From Streptococcus oralis subsp. dentisani (lineage in GTDB: Bacteria > Bacillota > Bacilli > Lactobacillales > Streptococcaceae): a stretch of 64,000 nucleotides of DNA. This document shows positions 57,677 to 64,000 of the stretch, one piece after another. The notes beneath the pieces are model-generated. The model had not been told where the DNA came from and ran no database searches. It saw nothing but the letters and a program-made list of their open reading frames with translations. The translations under genes were made by a program, and so were the position numbers. Position 1 is the first letter of the stretch. Each line of letters opens with the position of its first letter. The stretch is taken from positions 1,791,001 to 1,855,000 of the forward strand of contig NZ_CP034442.1 of assembly GCF_007475365.1 (NCBI RefSeq), written 5' to 3'.

Positions 57677-59556
57677 TCCAGATCGGCAAGATTTTTGCCG
57701 GACGATATCGGATTGTCAAACAGATTGGTCGAGGAGGCATGGCGGATGTTTACTTGGCCAAGGATTTGATCCTAGACGGGGAAGAAGTGGCGGTTAAGGT
57801 CCTGAGGACTAACTATCAGACAGATCCGATTGCTGTGGCACGTTTTCAACGTGAAGCGAGAGCCATGGCGGATCTGGATCATCCCCATATCGTTCGAATA
57901 ACAGATATCGGTGAGGAAGACGGTCAGCAGTACCTAGCTATGGAGTATGTGGCAGGGCTTGACCTCAAACGTTATATCAAAGAACACTCCCCTCTCTCAA
58001 ATGAAGAAGCCGTCCGTATTATGGGACAGATTCTCTTGGCGATGCGTCTGGCGCATACGAGAGGGATTATCCACCGAGATTTGAAACCTCAAAATATCCT
58101 ATTGACACCAGATGGAACTGCCAAAGTTACAGACTTTGGGATTGCCGTGGCCTTTGCAGAGACCAGTCTGACACAGACCAACTCCATGCTCGGTTCAGTT
58201 CACTATCTCTCACCTGAGCAGGCCCGTGGTTCCAAGGCAACTGTGCAGAGTGACATCTATGCTATGGGGATTATTTTCTATGAAATGTTGACTGGACATA
58301 TCCCTTATGATGGGGATAGTGCAGTGACTATTGCCCTCCAGCATTTCCAAAAACCACTCCCATCTGTTATTGCTGAGAATCCAGCAGTACCACAAGCTTT
58401 GGAAAATGTCGTTATCAAGGCAACGGCCAAGAAATTAACAGATCGCTATCAGTCTGTATCAGAAATGTATGTGGACTTGTCGAGTTGTTTATCTCACAAT
58501 CGTAGGAGAGAACCAAAGCTAGTCTTTGATGAGGCAAGCAAGGTTGATACCAAGACCTTGCCTAAAGTTCCACAAAGCACTCTGACCTCTATTCCGAAGG
58601 CTAAGCCACAATTAGAGCGACCTCAATCAAAACAGCAGACTCAGCAGGTGGTAGATGAAGCACCAGTACCAAAACCAACGAAAAAACGGAAGTTTAAAGC
58701 TCGCTACATGATTTTACTGGCCAGTGCCTTGCTAGTTGCAGCCTCTTTGATTTGGATCTTCTCCCGAACTCCAGCGACTATTGCTATTCCAGATGTATCG
58801 GGACAGACAGTTGCTGAAGCTAAAGAAACACTGAAGAAAGCTAATTTTGAAGTAGGTGAAGAAAAGACCGAGGCCAGCGACACAGTAGCCGAAGGTCGCG
58901 TCATTCGAACAGATCCAGAAGCTAGAAGCGGTCGAAAAGAAGGAAGCAAAGTAAATCTAATCGTTTCATCAGGTAAGCAATCCTTCCAACTAAGTAACTA
59001 TGTAGGACGTAAGTCCTCGGATGTTGTCGCAGAGCTCAAAGAGAAAAAGGTTCCAGAAAATCTTATCAAGATCGAGGAAGAGGAATCTAGCGAAAGCGAT
59101 CCAGGAACAGTCATTAGGCAAACCCCAGCTGCAGGAAGTACTTACGACCTCACGAAAGCCAGCACGATTACCTTAACAGTTGCTAAGAAGGTAACTAGTG
59201 TCTCGATGCCAAGTTACATTGGTTCAAGTCTCGAATTTACTAAGAACAATTTGACTCAGATTGTTGGTGTAAAAGAGGCCAATATCGAAGTTGTGGAAGT
59301 ATCAACTGCTCCTGAAGGAACTACTGCAGGAACAGTTGTTAGTCAGGATCCTAAACCTGGAGAAAAGGTAGATCTCAATAAAACACGTGTTAAGATTTCT
59401 ATTTATAAACCAAAACCACTTCCTTCTTCATCAAGTTCGTCTCAACACGGAAATTCAGGAACAGACACGACGCCTTCACAGAGTAACAATCAAGGTAGCA
59501 ATCCTACAACGGATTCTTCAGATGGCAGTAGAACGTCAAGTAATGAACGAAATTAA
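57673..59556 (+). CDS. stkP: serine/threonine protein kinase StkP (PknB), three PASTA domains
   Basis: Membrane sensor kinase for cell wall and division control. The 627-residue protein has an intracellular kinase domain (GRGGMADVY at 19-27, Lys42, HRDLKPQN with Asp136, DFG at 154-156), a juxtamembrane linker, one membrane helix (about 345-362) and three extracellular PASTA domains (about 371-437, 438-508, 509-582). It ends in a Ser/Asn/Thr-rich tail (583-627). Pneumococcal StkP has 659 residues and a fourth PASTA domain; here that domain is missing and a low-complexity tail follows the third. Confidence 0.96.
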   Translation: MIQIGKIFAGRYRIVKQIGRGGMADVYLAKDLILDGEEVAVKVLRTNYQTDPIAVARFQREARAMADLDHPHIVRITDIGEEDGQQYLAMEYVAGLDLKRYIKEHSPLSNEEAVRIMGQILLAMRLAHTRGIIHRDLKPQNILLTPDGTAKVTDFGIAVAFAETSLTQTNSMLGSVHYLSPEQARGSKATVQSDIYAMGIIFYEMLTGHIPYDGDSAVTIALQHFQKPLPSVIAENPAVPQALENVVIKATAKKLTDRYQSVSEMYVDLSSCLSHNRRREPKLVFDEASKVDTKTLPKVPQSTLTSIPKAKPQLERPQSKQQTQQVVDEAPVPKPTKKRKFKARYMILLASALLVAASLIWIFSRTPATIAIPDVSGQTVAEAKETLKKANFEVGEEKTEASDTVAEGRVIRTDPEARSGRKEGSKVNLIVSSGKQSFQLSNYVGRKSSDVVAELKEKKVPENLIKIEEEESSESDPGTVIRQTPAAGSTYDLTKASTITLTVAKKVTSVSMPSYIGSSLEFTKNNLTQIVGVKEANIEVVEVSTAPEGTTAGTVVSQDPKPGEKVDLNKTRVKISIYKPKPLPSSSSSSQHGNSGTDTTPSQSNNQGSNPTTDSSDGSRTSSNERN

Positions 59557-59560
59557 CCCA

Positions 59561-59597
59561 ATCTTTGTCATGAAATCATGACAAAGATTTTTTTTCA
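59561..59597 (+). terminator. terminator after stkP
   Basis: A perfect 13-bp stem (59561-59573 with 59576-59588) is followed by a long T-run. Confidence 0.93.
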
Positions 59598-59607
59598 TGA
59601 ACTTTTG

Positions 59608-59616
59608 TGATAGAAT
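59608..59616 (+). promoter_or_regulatory. promoter of the ThrE-type exporter genes
   Basis: TGATAGAAT forms an extended -10 (TAGAAT 59611-59616) right after the terminator T-run; the -35 is poor. Confidence 0.6.
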
Positions 59617-59643
59617 AAAGGGAGTAGAAAATAGGAGTAGAAA

Positions 59644-60402
59644 ATGGACGAATCAAAAGAGTTAAATGCTGTCATTGATGTGATTATGCTAGCTGGAACC
59701 ATTCTCTTGAAAAGTGGTTCGGAGATTCATCGGGTTGAGGACACCATGATTCGCATTGCCCATTCACAGGGAATAGTGGATTGCAATGTTCTTGCCATGC
59801 CCGCGGCTATTTTCTTTTCGATTGAAAACACCAATATTTCTCGTATGAAACGGGTGACGTCATCCTCCTATAACATCGAAAAAGTCTGTGATGTCAACCA
59901 AGTATCACGAGAACTTGTGGGTGGCCAGATTGATCTTTCTATAGCTTTTAAAAAGCTGAAGGAAATCAGAAATCAAGCTCTTCCTTATAGCAAGCTCCAA
60001 GTGACTGTAGCAGCAACCCTCAGCGCCCCTTTCTTCTCGATTATGTTTGGCGGTAATGTCTATGATGCTTTTGGAGCAAGCGTTGCGACCTTGTTTGGTT
60101 TTGCTTTCTCTCTCTATGTCGAGAAGTTTATCCGAATTCCTTTTGTAACAGCTTTTGCGGGTGCCTTTGTTTTTGGCTTGATTGCCCAGTTCTGGGCTCG
60201 CTATACTGGCTTTCCTTCGACGGCAGACCTGATCATAGCAGGAGCTGTCATGCCCTTTGTTCCAGGGATTGCTCTGACCAATGCGGTTCGGGATATCATG
60301 ACCAACCATATCAACTCTGGTATGAGCAAGATGTTTGAATCCTTGCTCATTACCCTCGCTTTAGGGGCCGGCACATCTGTCGCCCTGGTTTTGATGACAT
60401 AA
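59644..60402 (+). CDS. threonine/serine exporter family protein, ThrE N-terminal half
   Basis: A 252-residue protein equal to the N-terminal half of ThrE-type exporters (DUF1212, YjjP-like): a soluble start containing SGSEIHRVEDTM and then about five membrane helices. Together with the next gene it forms a two-subunit exporter of threonine/serine or related metabolites. AGGAG lies ahead of the start; the next gene begins two bases after its stop. Confidence 0.85.
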   Translation: MDESKELNAVIDVIMLAGTILLKSGSEIHRVEDTMIRIAHSQGIVDCNVLAMPAAIFFSIENTNISRMKRVTSSSYNIEKVCDVNQVSRELVGGQIDLSIAFKKLKEIRNQALPYSKLQVTVAATLSAPFFSIMFGGNVYDAFGASVATLFGFAFSLYVEKFIRIPFVTAFAGAFVFGLIAQFWARYTGFPSTADLIIAGAVMPFVPGIALTNAVRDIMTNHINSGMSKMFESLLITLALGAGTSVALVLMT

Positions 60403-60403
60403 G

Positions 60404-60841
60404 ATGACTCTAACAAGTATTTTACTCCAAGCAGTGGCGAGTTTACTCGCCATTATCACCTTTCTAATCGTACTGAATGTTCAACGCTCCATGCTCCTAC
60501 CTGGTGGTATTTTGGGAATGGGCGTTTGGCTCCTCTATCTCGTGCTCAAAGAACCAACCAATGTTATTGTAGCGACCTTTATCGCAGCAGTAATTGGCTC
60601 TTGCATCAGCCAGATTTTAAGTATTGTCTATAAGACACCAGCGGTGGTTTTTGTCTTGGCCATTCTTGCCCCCTTGGTGCCAGGTTATCTATCCTATCGG
60701 ACGACAGCTTTCTTTGTGACAGGCGATTACAGTCATGCTATTGCCAGCGCGACTTTGGTGGTTATGTTAGCCCTTGTTATTTCTATTGGAATGGCAAGTG
60801 GAACGGTGATTCTAAAGCTCTATTACTACATCCGAAAATAG
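60404..60841 (+). CDS. threonine/serine exporter family protein, ThrE C-terminal half
   Basis: A 145-residue membrane protein (DUF3815/YjjB-like) with about five helices and the conserved VLAILAPLVPGYLSYR segment near residue 83. It completes the split ThrE-type exporter with the upstream gene and ends at a terminator. Confidence 0.85.
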   Translation: MTLTSILLQAVASLLAIITFLIVLNVQRSMLLPGGILGMGVWLLYLVLKEPTNVIVATFIAAVIGSCISQILSIVYKTPAVVFVLAILAPLVPGYLSYRTTAFFVTGDYSHAIASATLVVMLALVISIGMASGTVILKLYYYIRK

Positions 60842-60872
60842 CGAGGAATATCTTCCTAATGCAGTCAAAGCA

Positions 60873-60903
60873 AAGACTTGATTTGGTGAATCAAGTCTTT
60901 TTT
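60873..60903 (+). terminator. terminator after the exporter genes
   Basis: AAGACTTGATT (60873-60883) pairs with AATCAAGTCTT (60889-60899), followed by T residues. Confidence 0.92.
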
Positions 60904-60923
60904 CTCTCTTTTGCTCCTATTTG

Positions 60924-60932
60924 TGATAAAAT
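60924..60932 (+). promoter_or_regulatory. mvaS promoter (extended -10)
   Basis: TGATAAAAT (TG at 60924, TAAAAT 60927-60932), about 45 bases before mvaS, without a good -35. Confidence 0.6.
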
Positions 60933-60977
60933 AGAATGAAACGATTTTTTACAATGAATGAAAAAACAGAGGTAAAT

Positions 60978-62150
60978 ATGACAATCGGTATTGATAAGAT
61001 TGGTTTTGCTACCAGTCAATTCGTCTTGAAATTACAAGACCTAGCAGAAGCAAGGGGAGTTGACCCCGAAAAATTTAGCAAGGGACTCTTGTTAAATGAA
61101 ATTAGTATTGCGCAACTGACCGAGGACATTGTTACCTTGGCAGCTAGTGCCAGCAACTCTATTTTAACAGATAAAGAAAAAGAAGAAATCGATATGGTCA
61201 TCGTAGCTACCGAGTCAGGGATTGACCAGAGTAAGGCGGCGGCAGTCTTTGTTCATGGCCTATTAGGCATTCAGCCTTTCGCTCGTAGCTTTGAAATCAA
61301 AGAAGCTTGCTATGGAGCAACAGCTGCCCTCCATTATGCTAAATTGCATGTGGAAAATTCTCCAGAGTCCAAGGTTTTGGTCATCGCCAGTGATATTGCC
61401 AAGTATGGTGTGGGAACTCCAGGTGAACCAACTCAGGGTGCTGGAAGTGTAGCGATGTTGATCACCCAAAATCCGCGCATCATGGCCTTTAACAATGATA
61501 ACGTTGCCCAAACGCGCGACATCATGGATTTCTGGCGTCCGAACTACTCAAGCACTCCTTATGTAAACGGCATGTACTCGACCCAACAGTATCTTGATTG
61601 CCTGACAACGACTTGGGATGAATATAAGAAACGCTACGATTGGACTATGGATGACTTTGCGGCCATCTGCTTCCACTTACCTTATCCTAAGTTGGCCCTA
61701 AAAGGTTTGCGCAAGATGATGGACAAAACCTTATCTCGAGAGAAAAAGGATAGTCTGCAAGAAAACTTTGATAAGTCCATTCTCTACAGTCAGATGATTG
61801 GAAATATCTACACAGGTTCTCTCTTCCTCGGCCTCCTCTCTCTTTTGGAAAATGCAGAGATTTTGAAGGCTGGAGATAAAATTGCCCTCTACAGTTACGG
61901 AAGTGGAGCCGTTTCAGAGTTCTTTAGTGGAGAGCTGGTCGAAGGCTATAAGGCTTACCTTGATAAGGATCGCTTGAGCAAACTCAAACAACGTACAGCA
62001 TTGTCTGTTGCAGACTATGAAAAAGTCTTCTTCGAAGAATTACAGTTGGATGAATCTGGTTCAGCCCAATTTGCAGGCTATGAACATCAAGACTATGCCT
62101 TGGTTGAAATTGTCGACCACCAACGCCGTTATAGCAAGGTTGAAAAATAA
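60978..62150 (+). CDS. mvaS: hydroxymethylglutaryl-CoA synthase
   Basis: Condenses acetyl-CoA with acetoacetyl-CoA, the first committed step of the mevalonate route to isoprenoids used by streptococci. The start at 60978 (MTIGIDKIGF) follows AGAGGT and gives the usual 390 residues; an upstream ATG at 60936 adds 14 unlikely residues. Catalytic Cys111 in EACYGATAA, TESGID (near 78) and the YSYGSGAVSEFF segment are visible. It overlaps mvaA by one base. Confidence 0.95.
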   Translation: MTIGIDKIGFATSQFVLKLQDLAEARGVDPEKFSKGLLLNEISIAQLTEDIVTLAASASNSILTDKEKEEIDMVIVATESGIDQSKAAAVFVHGLLGIQPFARSFEIKEACYGATAALHYAKLHVENSPESKVLVIASDIAKYGVGTPGEPTQGAGSVAMLITQNPRIMAFNNDNVAQTRDIMDFWRPNYSSTPYVNGMYSTQQYLDCLTTTWDEYKKRYDWTMDDFAAICFHLPYPKLALKGLRKMMDKTLSREKKDSLQENFDKSILYSQMIGNIYTGSLFLGLLSLLENAEILKAGDKIALYSYGSGAVSEFFSGELVEGYKAYLDKDRLSKLKQRTALSVADYEKVFFEELQLDESGSAQFAGYEHQDYALVEIVDHQRRYSKVEK

Positions 62151-63424
62151 TGAAGAAAAGTTGGAATGGATTTTCTAAAAAATCATACCATGAGCGCCTT
62201 GAGTTGTTGAAAGCTCAGGCGCTCCTTAGTCCTGAAAGGCAAACCAGTCTGGAGCAGGATGAACAAGTCAGCTTGGCAGTTGCAGACCAGCTGAGTGAGA
62301 ATGTAGTAGGAACTTTTTCTCTGCCTTATTCTATCGTTCCAGAACTTTTAGTGAACGGTCAGGACTACACAGTTCCCTATGTGACAGAAGAACCCTCAGT
62401 GGTTGCTGCGGCTAGCTATGCCAGCAAAATCATCAAGCGAGCAGGTGGCTTTACTGCTAAAGTACATGAGCGCCAGATGATTGGTCAGGTAGCCCTTTAT
62501 CAAGTTGCTGATCCTGAACAAGCGCAAGAGAAGATTGCCAACAAGAAAGCGGAACTCTTGGAACTTGCCAATCAAGCCTATCCGTCTATCGTTAAACGAG
62601 GTGGTGGGGCGCGTGATTTGCATGTAGAGCAGATCAAAGGTGAAACAGACTTTCTCGTTGTTTATCTCCACGTCGATACTCAGGAAGCCATGGGAGCCAA
62701 TATGCTCAACACCATGCTGGAGGCTTTAAAGCCAGTATTAGAAGAACTCAGTCAGGGACAGAGCCTCATGGGAATCCTGTCCAACTACGCAACCGATTCT
62801 CTGGTGACTGCAAGCTGTCGTATCGCCTTTCGCTACTTGAGTCCTCAAAGGGATCAAGGACGAGAAATTGCGGAGAAAATAGCTTTGGCTAGCCAGTTTG
62901 CACAGGCTGATCCCTACCGAGCAGCTACTCACAATAAAGGGATTTTTAATGGTATTGATGCCATTTTGATTGCCACTGGTAATGACTGGCGTGCCATCGA
63001 AGCTGGGGCCCATGCCTTTGCCAGTCGAGATGGACGCTATCAAGGTCTTAGTCAATGGACGCTGGACATGGAAAGAGAAGAATTGGTCGGTGAGATGACC
63101 CTACCCATGCCGGTAGCGACCAAGGGTGGCTCAATCGGTCTCAACCCACGTGTAGCCCTCAGCCATGAACTACTAGGGAATCCTTCTGCTAAGGAATTAG
63201 CTCAGATTATCGTGTCCATCGGTCTTGCCCAAAACTTTGCGGCCCTCAAAGCCTTGGTAAGTACAGGCATCCAGCAAGGTCACATGAAATTACAGGCCAA
63301 ATCCCTAGCTCTCCTAGCCGGTGCTAGTGAGTCCGAGGTTGCTCCCCTAGTTGAGCGCCTCATCGCTGATAAAACTTTCAACTTAGAGACAGCCCAGCGC
63401 TATCTAGAAAACTTAAGATCATAA
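62150..63424 (+). CDS. mvaA: hydroxymethylglutaryl-CoA reductase (class II)
   Basis: Reduces HMG-CoA to mevalonate. The 424-residue class II enzyme shows SENVVGTFSLP (near 55, with the catalytic-region Glu just beyond), TGNDWRAIEAGAHA (near 275) and KGGSIGLNP (near 325). Length is typical. Translation is coupled to mvaS. A bidirectional terminator follows. Confidence 0.95.
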   Translation: MKKSWNGFSKKSYHERLELLKAQALLSPERQTSLEQDEQVSLAVADQLSENVVGTFSLPYSIVPELLVNGQDYTVPYVTEEPSVVAAASYASKIIKRAGGFTAKVHERQMIGQVALYQVADPEQAQEKIANKKAELLELANQAYPSIVKRGGGARDLHVEQIKGETDFLVVYLHVDTQEAMGANMLNTMLEALKPVLEELSQGQSLMGILSNYATDSLVTASCRIAFRYLSPQRDQGREIAEKIALASQFAQADPYRAATHNKGIFNGIDAILIATGNDWRAIEAGAHAFASRDGRYQGLSQWTLDMEREELVGEMTLPMPVATKGGSIGLNPRVALSHELLGNPSAKELAQIIVSIGLAQNFAALKALVSTGIQQGHMKLQAKSLALLAGASESEVAPLVERLIADKTFNLETAQRYLENLRS

Positions 63425-63425
63425 A

Positions 63426-63453
63426 AAAACTCAGACGAATTGGTCTGAGTTTT
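63426..63453. terminator. bidirectional terminator between mvaA and the LacI-type gene
   Basis: AAAACTCAGAC (63426-63436) pairs with GTCTGAGTTTT (63443-63453); A and T tracts on the two sides serve both converging genes. Confidence 0.92.
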
Positions 63454-63460
63454 CTTGTGT

Positions 63461-64000
63461 TTAAATACTTTTTCCGGGTAATAGAGTAACTGGTAAGAAA
63501 TAACCAGTTGTCGCGACTTCCTTACCTTCAATCTTCTGCAGGAGAAGATCGACAGTGAGTTGGGCAATCTCTTTCATAGGCTGCTTAATTGTTGTCAAAT
63601 GAGGGTAGTAGTTCTCGATAAAGTAGGTACCATCATAGCCGATGACCTTGAGCTCTTCAGGAACAGAAATTCCTAGCTCTTGAGCGATTTTGATAACCAG
63701 AATGGCTGTCAAATCATCCGAAGCAAAGATAGCATCTGGTTTCTGATGGGTCAAGATATTCTTGATTTCCATTTCTTTTCGGACGGGAGAAAAGTCACTC
63801 GAAACATTGATAATAGGCGCTTTCGGGAGAACAGAGGCAAATCCAGCATGGCGCAGTCCAGTTGGTGAGTTAGAGTTGTCATTTCCTGTAATCATGATGA
63901 TAGACTGAGCTCCTGTCTTAACCAGAGTTTGGGCTGCGAGAACCCCGCCACCGTAGTTATCAGAGGAGACGACAGGGATGTCAGGTGATAGATTTCGGTC
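63461..64000 (-). CDS. scrR: LacI-family transcriptional regulator, C-terminal part (probably sucrose repressor)
   Basis: The frame is open from the window end to a stop at 63461, giving 179 residues of the sugar-binding domain; the N-terminal DNA-binding part lies outside. It contains the periplasmic-binding-protein-like segments VVSSDNYGGG, IFASDDLTAI and VIGYDGTYFIENYYPHLTTIKQP, typical of LacI/GalR regulators. In pneumococcus the gene next to mvaA is the sucrose operon repressor, and this is the reason for the scrR name; from sequence alone only the family is sure. Confidence 0.75.
   Translation of the reverse strand, partial: DRNLSPDIPVVSSDNYGGGVLAAQTLVKTGAQSIIMITGNDNSNSPTGLRHAGFASVLPKAPIINVSSDFSPVRKEMEIKNILTHQKPDAIFASDDLTAILVIKIAQELGISVPEELKVIGYDGTYFIENYYPHLTTIKQPMKEIAQLTVDLLLQKIEGKEVATTGYFLPVTLLPGKSI

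Overview
The window is chromosomal DNA of a Mitis-group Streptococcus (S. mitis / S. oralis / S. pneumoniae relatives). This rests on recall of pneumococcal gene order and on protein identity by eye, not on a search. The sequence is low-GC, carries a FabT/FabK/FabM-type fatty acid cluster in pneumococcal order, a briC-like competence peptide behind accA, the yqeG-yqeH-yhbY-nadD-yqeK-rsfS-yqeM set, phpP-stkP and a mevalonate gene pair. Two blocks that lie apart in the pneumococcal genome as I remember it are joined here (serS...sstT and mscS...scrR).

Layout. 1-561 is the end of a TDT-type transporter. 587-3813 (minus) holds serS behind a T-box, a DUF956 gene and aspartokinase. 3945-14583 (plus) is the complete type II fatty acid synthesis cluster: fabM, fabT, fabH, acpP, fabK, fabD, fabG, fabF, accB, fabZ, accC, accD, accA, with candidate FabT operators before fabT and fabK. 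14634-15671 is a competence-type unit: a ComE-box, a 60-residue double-glycine peptide (briC) and a CPBP membrane protease. 15720-17106 (minus) is efp, an Asp23 gene and nusB. 17235-21368 (minus) is gatC-gatA-gatB followed by a small inserted cassette that carries a second, about 92% identical copy of the gatB 3' end. Next come a TIGR02206 membrane protein, prfC, an ArAE-type exporter, sstT, mscS and corA.

28198-34463 is the ribosome-assembly and NAD/tRNA group (yqeG, yqeH, yhbY, nadD, yqeK, rsfS, yqeM, tmcAL). nadD is split by one extra base in an A7 tract. The intergenic regions here hold large folded inverted-repeat elements.

35089-48780 is one gene for a 4563-residue serine-rich repeat, LPxTG-anchored adhesin with a KxYKxGKxW signal peptide. 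It lies between two degenerate ISL3-type transposase remnants in the same orientation. No accessory Sec or glycosyltransferase gene is next to it. Its stalk is a mosaic of several repeat types, including a perfect 960-bp tandem duplication.

49491-64000 is core genome: rny, then gmk-rpoZ-priA-fmt-rsmB-phpP-stkP, a split ThrE-type exporter, mvaS-mvaA, and the C-terminal part of a LacI-family regulator (probably scrR) running off the end. No rRNA, tRNA or CRISPR array was seen. The most unusual items are the adhesin island, the frameshifted nadD, the gatB 3'-end duplication cassette, the ComE-box/briC unit and the large structured intergenic elements.
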